A stretch of DNA of 32,347 bases from Bacteroidales bacterium Bact_14 (GTDB lineage Bacteria > Bacteroidota > Bacteroidia > Bacteroidales > UBA932). This document shows, in pieces, positions 25,536 through 32,347 of the stretch. Position 1 is the first letter of the stretch, and every line of letters starts with the position of its first letter. The DNA lies in NCBI GenBank assembly GCA_001602865.1, contig LUZF01000027.1, forward strand, positions 1 to 32,347. The letters are read 5' to 3'. The notes below the pieces were generated by a model. The model made no database searches, was not told the DNA's origin, and saw only the letters and a program-made list of their open reading frames with translations. The translations under genes were made by a program, and so were the position numbers.

Positions 25536-25886
25536 ATGAACGAAGAGAATGCAAAAGATCCGCGCGATCTGAACGGTGACGGCAAGGTCAGCCTGAACGA
25601 AAAGATCACCTATATGGCCAACGAGGCCTCTGACAAGCTTGAGGCGGCGGCGGAAAAGCTCGCCGATGACGCAAAAGTGCTCGCCGGCAAGGCGGCGGAC
25701 AAGGCCGAGGCGCTCTACGCCGAGGCGAAAGTAAAGGCCGGCGAATTCGCCGACAAGGCTTCGGACAAGGCGAAAGACCTCTACGCCGACGCGAAGAAGG
25801 CGGCCGACAAGGCTGTCGACGCGATGGACGACCTTTCCGAGAAGGCGAACGCCAAGTTCCAGGAAATGAAGAACAAAAAGTGTTAG
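25536..25886 (+). CDS. Small Lys/Ala/Asp-rich protein: EF-hand-like loop plus LEA/apolipoprotein-like amphipathic helices
   Basis: DLNGDGKVSLNE loop; repeats such as KAEALYAEAKVKAGEFADKASDKAKDLYADAKKAADKA. Confidence 0.75.
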   Translation: MNEENAKDPRDLNGDGKVSLNEKITYMANEASDKLEAAAEKLADDAKVLAGKAADKAEALYAEAKVKAGEFADKASDKAKDLYADAKKAADKAVDAMDDLSEKANAKFQEMKNKKC

Positions 25887-25889
25887 TCT

Positions 25890-26882
25890 ATGAAAAGGAT
25901 CCTGTTTTTTATCGCATCCCTGTCGCTGCTGACTTCCTGCGGCGGCGTGGACAATCCCGGAGGCGGAGGCGGCGGGAAGCAAGGCACCCTGGAACTTAAA
26001 TGCACCACGGAAGCCGCCGCCGACGTTACGGAAAACAGCGCGGTCCTCAAGGGCAAAGTGGCCCTCAAGACCGACAATGCCGTCAACGGCTCCGCCTGGT
26101 TCTATTTCGGCACCGACAAGGCCAACCTGACTTCGACCGGCCAGAAAATCTCGACGCAGTCCGTTTCGTCCAACGTCTACACCGAGACGACCTTCAACAT
26201 CTCGGCGACGATGTCCGGCCTCCAGCCGGAAACGACCTATTACTATGTCCTGGAAGCCAGCGTAGGCGGCAAGGACGCCTCCGGCAACGTGGTTTCCTTC
26301 ACGACCGGAAAAGCGGCTACGCCGGAGCCCGCCGTCGCGGAGCTCGTGGACCTGGGACTCAGCGTGAAGTGGCGTGCCTGGAACCTCGGCGCGAAGAAGC
26401 CGGAGGAATTCGGCGACTTCTACGCCTGGGGCGAGGTCCAGACCAAGGAAAAGTACCAGGCCGACAACTACAAGTGGAGCGACGCCACCTTCGAGAAGAT
26501 GACCAAGTACAACGCGACGGACGGCTTGACGAAGCTCGCGGCTTCCGACGACGCCGCTGCGGCGAAGCTGGGCGGCAAATACCGTATGCCGACCGCCGAG
26601 GAGTTCAAGGACCTCCGCGAAAAGTGCACCTGGACCTTCGAGAAACACGGCGACGTGGAAGGCTACACCGTCACGGCCACGAACGGCAACTCCATCTTCC
26701 TCCCGCTCTGCGGCATGCGTTACGAGGACAACCACCTCCACAAGGACTACGGCCTCTACTGGTCCTCCAACGTGGAAGCGAGCAAGTCCAACGCCATCTC
26801 CCTCAGCCTCCACAACGGCGAGGTCAAGGAATACGACATCCAGCGCTTCGTCGGCTTCACCATCCGCCCCGTCAGCGACTAA
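25890..26882 (+). CDS. Lipoprotein with fibronectin-III-like region and FISUMP/DUF1566-like C-terminal domain
   Basis: Lipobox LLTSCGG; VDLGLSVKWRAWNLGAKKPEEFGDFYAWGE...YRMPTAEEFKDL...YWSSN. Confidence 0.85.
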   Translation: MKRILFFIASLSLLTSCGGVDNPGGGGGGKQGTLELKCTTEAAADVTENSAVLKGKVALKTDNAVNGSAWFYFGTDKANLTSTGQKISTQSVSSNVYTETTFNISATMSGLQPETTYYYVLEASVGGKDASGNVVSFTTGKAATPEPAVAELVDLGLSVKWRAWNLGAKKPEEFGDFYAWGEVQTKEKYQADNYKWSDATFEKMTKYNATDGLTKLAASDDAAAAKLGGKYRMPTAEEFKDLREKCTWTFEKHGDVEGYTVTATNGNSIFLPLCGMRYEDNHLHKDYGLYWSSNVEASKSNAISLSLHNGEVKEYDIQRFVGFTIRPVSD

Positions 26883-27968
26883 ATGAAACGGTTCCTGATT
26901 CTCCTCTGCTTCTTGCCTCTCCTTGCGGGGTGCGGGCAGGGAGCGGAGGAGGCATTGCCGATGGCGGTGGCGCACCGGGGATGCTGGCTGAAGGCCGGGG
27001 AGGAGTTCTATATCAATGAGAACTGCCCTGCGGGGGTGAGGATGGCCGCGCAGTACGGCTATCCGGCGATCGAGTGCGACGTGAAGTACACGCGGGACAG
27101 CGTGATGGTCCTGATGCACGATGCGACCATCAACCGGACGATGCGCAATGCCGCGGATTATTCGCGGATTGCGGAGCCGGTCCGGGTCTCGGAACTCACA
27201 TTCGAGGAGCTTCGGAAGCATTATGTCCTCGCATCCACGGACCCGGCGCTGCGAACGCCCATTCCAACCCTCGAAGAGGAACTCCTCGCCTGCAAGGAGT
27301 ATGGGATTGTTCCGATGCTCCACAGCGCAGTCGTGGAATCCTATAAGCTGGCGCACGAGATGCTCGGGGACGGGTTCATCGCTTTCGACGCTAACCAGGC
27401 GGCCCTCGCCCGCGCGCGAGATTACTCTTCCGGCTGCCTGATCCTGCTGGATCCGGGTTGGGATGACGCGGAGACAACCCTTGGGCGTCTTGCATCGCTC
27501 GGCGGCCCCGCAGGCATGAGTACCATGAAATACGAAATGCTCGACGCTGCGTATATTCGCGCCGTCAAGGACGCCGGCTACGAGGTCCAGGCTTCGATTT
27601 TTCCGACGCCGCATGAGCAGCGGGCGCTGACCGACGGCGTAACGATTGAACTTTCAGATTTTTATTGGCACCAGAATGCGGGCCGCAAGCCCCTCAGCAC
27701 GCTGCGGAAGCGGGGTGTTTCGCAGGAGGAAGGCGCCGTCCTTGAATGGTGGCCTGAGACTATTCCTGAATATGCTGCCATGACCCTCGAACTCGAATTC
27801 GAGGGATCCCTGGAAATCAACCTCTGCGGCCGAAGCTACACGCTCGAGGGCTCGGAGCGCCCGGAACGCTTCGGCCTCCGCCTATACCAGACGGAGCCCT
27901 CGCTCATCCTCCGCGCCCTTGCACCTACGCGTCTGAACCACGTCCGTGCGGCGCTGTATTCACTATAA
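26883..27968 (+). CDS. Glycerophosphodiester phosphodiesterase-family lipoprotein with extra C-terminal domain
   Basis: LLAGCGQ lipobox; AVAHRGCW...EN...AIECDVKYTRDSVMVLMHD GDPD motif. Confidence 0.85.
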   Translation: MKRFLILLCFLPLLAGCGQGAEEALPMAVAHRGCWLKAGEEFYINENCPAGVRMAAQYGYPAIECDVKYTRDSVMVLMHDATINRTMRNAADYSRIAEPVRVSELTFEELRKHYVLASTDPALRTPIPTLEEELLACKEYGIVPMLHSAVVESYKLAHEMLGDGFIAFDANQAALARARDYSSGCLILLDPGWDDAETTLGRLASLGGPAGMSTMKYEMLDAAYIRAVKDAGYEVQASIFPTPHEQRALTDGVTIELSDFYWHQNAGRKPLSTLRKRGVSQEEGAVLEWWPETIPEYAAMTLELEFEGSLEINLCGRSYTLEGSERPERFGLRLYQTEPSLILRALAPTRLNHVRAALYSL

Positions 27969-27998
27969 AATGACTATCTTTCGAAAAAGGGTTATACT

Positions 27999-30083
27999 AT
28001 GAGAAAACTGGCGTTAGTCCTTTTGCTGGCAGTCGCGGGGCTGGGCGTCGCGGCGCAGGAGAAGTATGCCAATCCGGTGATTGACCGGGACTGGCCGGAT
28101 CCGACGATCTGGGAAGCGGAAGGGGTCTACTACACCGTTGCGACGGGGATGCGGACCATCTTGACAAGCACGGACCTCGTCCACTGGACGGACAGCGGGA
28201 AGGCGCCGCTGAGCGAAGCGGCGCGGGCGAAGGCGCGCGAGGCCGGGCGCAATTTCTGGGCGCCGGACGTCGTCTTCCTCGCCGGGCGCTGGATGCTCTA
28301 TCTGACCTGTTACAACTCCGACAAGGACTGTGGCATCTTCGCATTCAGCGCGGACAAGCCGGACGGGCCGTTCGAGTTCATCGGGAAGATTACCCACAGC
28401 ACAGATACCGGAATCAAGGACACGATCGATCCGGAAGTGGTCCGGGACCCGGACTCCGGACAGGTCTGGCTCTTCTTCGGCAGCGTCGGAAGCCAGCATC
28501 GCGTGAAACTGAACCCGGAGGGGACGGCGCTCGCGGAAGGGGCCGTGTATGAGCATACCGCAGGGCTGAAAATCGACGACAATCCTTCCAGGACCAAGGT
28601 GTTCGAAGGAGCCTACCTCCACCGCCACGGCCTCTGGTGGTACCTTTTCGTGAGCGGCGGCAACTACGGCGACGGCAGCTACAAGATCCGCGTCGGCCGC
28701 AGCCGGACGCTGGACGGGGAGTTCCTCGACCGCGAGGGACATCCCCTGACGGAGGGAGAAGCGACGCTGCTGCTCTCCAGCGACCCGGAAGACACATTCT
28801 ACGGCCCCGGCCACAACGGCGAAATCTTCACCGACCGCCGCGGCCAGGACTATATGTTCTTCCATTGCCACAACCGCGCCTCCGGCAGCCGCTCGCGCTT
28901 CACCTTCCTCCAGCGCCTCTTCTGGGATGCCGAAGACTGGCCGTATTTCGCGGGCGGGAAAGTGCAGGCGGAGGACGTCGCCCCGGACCTGGCGGAGCCG
29001 GCCTACTGGCTCGGCGCCGATATCAGCTCCGCGAACGGCCGCACCGCCCGCGGCGAGACCTTCAAGAGCTTCACCGGCGAAAGGGAGTATGAGCTGACCA
29101 CGCTCCTGCGGGAGCTGGGGCTGAACGCGGTGCGCTACCGCGTCTGGGTGAACCCGCGCCGCTGGACACGGCCGGGAGCGCCGGAGGAACCCAACCCCTC
29201 CCACGCCGGTATGTGCGACAAGGAGGACCTGCTGCAGAACTGCCTGCGGGCGAAGGACCTGGGGATGGCCATTATGGTGGATTTCCATTATTCGGATACC
29301 TGGGCGGACCCGAAACACCAGCCGATTCCGGCGGGATGGATGGGGCACGACTATGAGACGATGAAACAGGACCTGTACAACCATACGGTCGAGGTCCTGC
29401 AGTACCTGAAGGACAACGGCGTCGAGCCGAAATGGGTGCAGATCGGAAACGAGACGCGCAACGGGCTGCTCTGGAACGCCGCCCGGCTCGCGCCCGGCGA
29501 GACGCAGGACCCGAACAACGTCCGCGTTGCGGAGCATATGGGCCATAGCAAGTTGGACCCGGCGCAGTACGCCGGCTTCATCGACGCGGGCCACCGGGCC
29601 GCGAAGAGCGTCTTCCCGGACGTCATCACGATCGTCCATCTGGACAACGGCTACGACCAGGCGATGTACGACTGGAACCTCGGGCTGCTGGAGCAGTACG
29701 GCGCGCAGTATGATATGGTCGGTATGTCGCTGTATCCCTACTGGGCGGCGAAGGAGGGCGGCCGCGACGACGCCGACGGCGTCATCGCCGACTGCATCCG
29801 GAACATCCTCCACGTCTATGAGCGTTTCGGCAAGGAATCGATGATCGTCGAAACCGGATTCGAAGTGAGCCCGACGGATGAGGCCGTCACGGAAGAGAGT
29901 TACCGGCAGTTCGCAACCTCCATCCGCGAATCCCGCGACCGGACGCAGGGCCACTGCCACGGCGTCTTCTATTGGGCGCCGGAGTCCTCCCCGCGCGGCG
30001 GCTACTCCCTGGGCGCTTTCAACGTGGACAACCGTCCCTCCAAGATCATGCAGGCTTACGTCGAAGCCGCCGCTGCCAGGTAA
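27999..30083 (+). CDS. GH43-GH53 fusion glycoside hydrolase (arabinan/galactan-active candidate)
   Basis: N-terminal GH43: NPVIDRDWPDPTIW, IDPEVVRDPDSG, VFEGAYLH; C-terminal GH53: YWLGADISS, FHYSDTWADPKHQ, KWVQIGNETRNG, MIVETGF. Confidence 0.9.
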   Translation: MRKLALVLLLAVAGLGVAAQEKYANPVIDRDWPDPTIWEAEGVYYTVATGMRTILTSTDLVHWTDSGKAPLSEAARAKAREAGRNFWAPDVVFLAGRWMLYLTCYNSDKDCGIFAFSADKPDGPFEFIGKITHSTDTGIKDTIDPEVVRDPDSGQVWLFFGSVGSQHRVKLNPEGTALAEGAVYEHTAGLKIDDNPSRTKVFEGAYLHRHGLWWYLFVSGGNYGDGSYKIRVGRSRTLDGEFLDREGHPLTEGEATLLLSSDPEDTFYGPGHNGEIFTDRRGQDYMFFHCHNRASGSRSRFTFLQRLFWDAEDWPYFAGGKVQAEDVAPDLAEPAYWLGADISSANGRTARGETFKSFTGEREYELTTLLRELGLNAVRYRVWVNPRRWTRPGAPEEPNPSHAGMCDKEDLLQNCLRAKDLGMAIMVDFHYSDTWADPKHQPIPAGWMGHDYETMKQDLYNHTVEVLQYLKDNGVEPKWVQIGNETRNGLLWNAARLAPGETQDPNNVRVAEHMGHSKLDPAQYAGFIDAGHRAAKSVFPDVITIVHLDNGYDQAMYDWNLGLLEQYGAQYDMVGMSLYPYWAAKEGGRDDADGVIADCIRNILHVYERFGKESMIVETGFEVSPTDEAVTEESYRQFATSIRESRDRTQGHCHGVFYWAPESSPRGGYSLGAFNVDNRPSKIMQAYVEAAAAR

Positions 30084-30090
30084 AAACCCG

Positions 30091-31962
30091 TCAGAACAAA
30101 TCAAGGACATACGTACCCCGGGCAGGGACATGGAGCTTGCCGGCGAGGTCCAGGACCGCGTCGGTGGTGACATCCCGTCCCGCGCGGAAACCTGCCGTCA
30201 CATCACTGTAGCGGGACATGTCCAGCTCCGCGTCCTTGTCTGCACCGTTCAGGATGACGAGGACCGTCTTGTCTCCCCGGATACGGGCATAGACATAGCA
30301 GTCGCCATACTCGTGAAGCGGCGCATACTGGATCATCCTGCCGCCGGTTACGGCTTCCGAGCTCTTGCGCCACTGCAGCAGTTTCCGCATATAATCCCAG
30401 GCTTCATTCTCCTCTTCGGTCCGTCCTTCGCGTGTGAACACACTCCGGTCGTCCCCGGGGAATCCGCCCGGCATGTCGGTGCGGATTACACCGTCCCCCT
30501 GCTCCTTGGTCGCCTTGAAAAGCAGTTCCGTGCCATAATAGATCTGCGGAATGCCCCGGGTAGTCAGAAGGAAGGCGATGCCCTGCTTGTATCGGTCCAG
30601 GCCCACGTCTTCCTTGCGGGAGAAGCGGCCGAGGTCGTGGTTGTCCAGGAAAACAAGGATGTTGTCCAGATCGGCATAGACGACGTCATTCGCCATCGAA
30701 ACATAGATGCGGAAGAGTCCGGCGGGGTTGAAGTCCGAGGGTTCGTTCGGCTGCGTAAAGGCATCCGGGGCCAGGAAAGCGAGGTTGAAATCCATCACTG
30801 TCTTGAGGCAGGAGTCGTACGCCCGGTTCAACGGGGATCCCGCCTGCCACCAGGCCGGGAAAGCGCTGCCGTCCGGATACCAGGTCTCCCCGGCGATGTT
30901 GAATTCCGGATATTCCGCCATGACCTCCCTGCACCAGCGGGCCGCAAAGTCCGGATCCATATAGGAATATGTATCCTGCCGGATACCGTCGATCCGCGCA
31001 TATTCTATCCACCAAAGCGTGTTCTGGATCAGGTAGTCGGCCACCAGCGGGTTGCGCTGGTTCAGGTCCGGCATGCCGCGGTTGAACCAGCCGTCATTGA
31101 AGAGCCTGCGCTCAGAAGGAGCCGCATGCGGATCCACCATCGTCCATTTGTTGTGGCTGGTCGGGACAAAGCTGTTGTCGAAATTCAGCCAGTCGCCCGT
31201 CGGAAGGTCGGACATCCACCAGTGGCTGCCGCCACAGTGGTTCAGGATCATGTCCATGACGACTTTCATCCCGCGCACATGCACCCGGTCCACGAAATCC
31301 ACATATTCTTCCATCGTGCCATAACGCGGATCAATGTCGTAATAATCGGTGATCGAGTAGCCATGGTACGTATTGGGGCCGTTCTTCTGGACGGGATTGA
31401 GCCAGAGGGTCGTCATGCCGAGTTCCTCGATATAGTCGAGGTGGTCCAGGACACCCTTGATGTCTCCGCCGTGCCGGCCGCCGGAGCGGCTGCGGTCCAC
31501 CCGGGCTCCTTCCAGCGTGTTGTTGGACGGATCCCCGTCCGCGAAACGGTCCGGGGTGATCAGATAAAGGACATCTGCAGGGGTGAATCCCTGTGCGCCG
31601 GCTTTCCGGCTGCGTTCACGCAGCTCGAAAGACTGCCGGAAAGACTTGCCATCCCGGCTCCGGAAGACGAAACGAAGCGTCCCGGGCTTGGCGGCGGGAG
31701 TAATATCCAGATACAGGAACAGGTAGTTCGGATTTTCTGTCCGGACCGTCTCCCGGAGCGTGACTCCGGGGTAGGAGACGCTGACCTCCCGGGACGCGAT
31801 GTCCGGTCCGTAAACCAGCACCTGGAGCGTAGGGTTCTCCATACCGACCCACCAGAAAGGCGGGTCCATCTGGCGGATGGGTTCATCGGCGGGCGCCGAA
31901 AACAGATTCCAGGACAGCAGGAAGGCCAGAAAGGCTGAAAAAAGAGTCTTCGTTTTATACAT
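30091..31962 (-). CDS. GH13 alpha-amylase family protein (cyclomaltodextrinase/neopullulanase, SusA-like)
   Basis: GIRQDTYSYMD, FNIAGETWY, FLDNHDLGRFS catalytic motifs; signal peptide and N-terminal beta domain. Confidence 0.93.
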   Translation of the reverse strand: MYKTKTLFSAFLAFLLSWNLFSAPADEPIRQMDPPFWWVGMENPTLQVLVYGPDIASREVSVSYPGVTLRETVRTENPNYLFLYLDITPAAKPGTLRFVFRSRDGKSFRQSFELRERSRKAGAQGFTPADVLYLITPDRFADGDPSNNTLEGARVDRSRSGGRHGGDIKGVLDHLDYIEELGMTTLWLNPVQKNGPNTYHGYSITDYYDIDPRYGTMEEYVDFVDRVHVRGMKVVMDMILNHCGGSHWWMSDLPTGDWLNFDNSFVPTSHNKWTMVDPHAAPSERRLFNDGWFNRGMPDLNQRNPLVADYLIQNTLWWIEYARIDGIRQDTYSYMDPDFAARWCREVMAEYPEFNIAGETWYPDGSAFPAWWQAGSPLNRAYDSCLKTVMDFNLAFLAPDAFTQPNEPSDFNPAGLFRIYVSMANDVVYADLDNILVFLDNHDLGRFSRKEDVGLDRYKQGIAFLLTTRGIPQIYYGTELLFKATKEQGDGVIRTDMPGGFPGDDRSVFTREGRTEEENEAWDYMRKLLQWRKSSEAVTGGRMIQYAPLHEYGDCYVYARIRGDKTVLVILNGADKDAELDMSRYSDVTAGFRAGRDVTTDAVLDLAGKLHVPARGTYVLDLF

Positions 31963-32000
31963 AACTACCCAAGAAAGATTAACAGTTTGAAATTTAGTAA

Positions 32001-32008
32001 TAACTTTG
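32001..32008 (+). promoter_or_regulatory. Candidate -7 box TAACTTTG upstream of the 32022 gene
   Basis: Exact TAnnTTTG match 13 nt before ATG; upstream TTTG (31986-31989) is too close for the usual spacing. Confidence 0.4.
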
Positions 32009-32021
32009 AAAAAACAGACCC

Positions 32022-32347
32022 ATGAAAGACCGGAATGATGAATTTATCGCACTGCTGCACCGGGAGGTAAAGCCGGCGCTGGGATGTACGGAGCCGATTG
32101 CCGTGGCCCTGGCGGTGTCGAAGGCGGTGGAGATTATTCTGGAGAATTGCCCCTGCCCGGATGCGGCCGGCTGGCGGCTGGGAGCAGATTTCCGCATCGA
32201 CGTCGCCGTCAGCGGAAACATCCTGAAGAACGGGATGGGTGTCGGCATTCCCGGGACGGGGATGGTCGGGCTGCCGGTCGCGGCGGCGCTGGGCGCCGTC
32301 TGCGGGGACGCTTCCCGCAACCTGGAGGTGCTCGCGGGGCTGACGCC
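32022..32347 (+). CDS. L-cysteine desulfidase/L-serine dehydratase-alpha-like (UPF0597, YhaM/CyuA family), truncated by window end
   Basis: [20 protein letters not shown] and [33 protein letters not shown] are signature segments; open to the window end. Confidence 0.9.
   Translation, partial: MKDRNDEFIALLHREVKPALGCTEPIAVALAVSKAVEIILENCPCPDAAGWRLGADFRIDVAVSGNILKNGMGVGIPGTGMVGLPVAAALGAVCGDASRNLEVLAGLT

Noticed and set aside
25413-27614. 733-aa minus-strand ORF
   Set aside because: Antisense to three plus-strand genes with clear signal peptides and domains; composition typical of shadow ORFs.
28014-30173. 719-aa minus-strand ORF antisense to GH43-GH53
   Set aside because: Shadow ORF; the plus strand holds catalytic motifs of two GH families.

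Overview
Single-contig window from a high-GC member of the Bacteroidota (probably Bacteroidales, judged from family-level protein resemblance and TAnnTTTG-like -7 boxes). It is dominated by chromosomal housekeeping and cell-envelope genes. The densest theme is peptidoglycan and cell shape: pbp1A-ddl-prmC (minus), mreB-mreC-mreD-mrdA-rodA followed by a TonB-receptor-like outer-membrane gene (plus), and a minus-strand cluster ddh (meso-DAP dehydrogenase)-gdhA-(receiver/PEP-synthase-like ATP-grasp protein)-lytic transglycosylase. Other genes are a U32 peptidase C-terminus, a GH18 lipoprotein, topA, an Lrp/AsnC regulator, ispD, a small EF-hand/LEA-like protein, a FISUMP-like lipoprotein, a GDPD lipoprotein, a GH43-GH53 fusion, a GH13 amylase and the start of a YhaM-like L-cysteine desulfidase. 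I saw no CRISPR, prophage, transposase, rRNA or tRNA. The best second-look items are: (1) a repeat-derived insertion of about 33 codons, in frame, inside prmC; (2) a compact repeat sink at 18960-19280 with a 162-bp MITE-like nested palindrome; (3) an uncharacterised protein with a degenerate and an intact receiver domain fused to an ATP-grasp/PEP-binding domain, in a DAP/glutamate/peptidoglycan-turnover cluster; (4) a GH43-GH53 fusion; (5) an EF-hand plus LEA-like small protein behind an AT-rich leader with mutually exclusive hairpins. All assignments come from reading the sequence; no database search was run.
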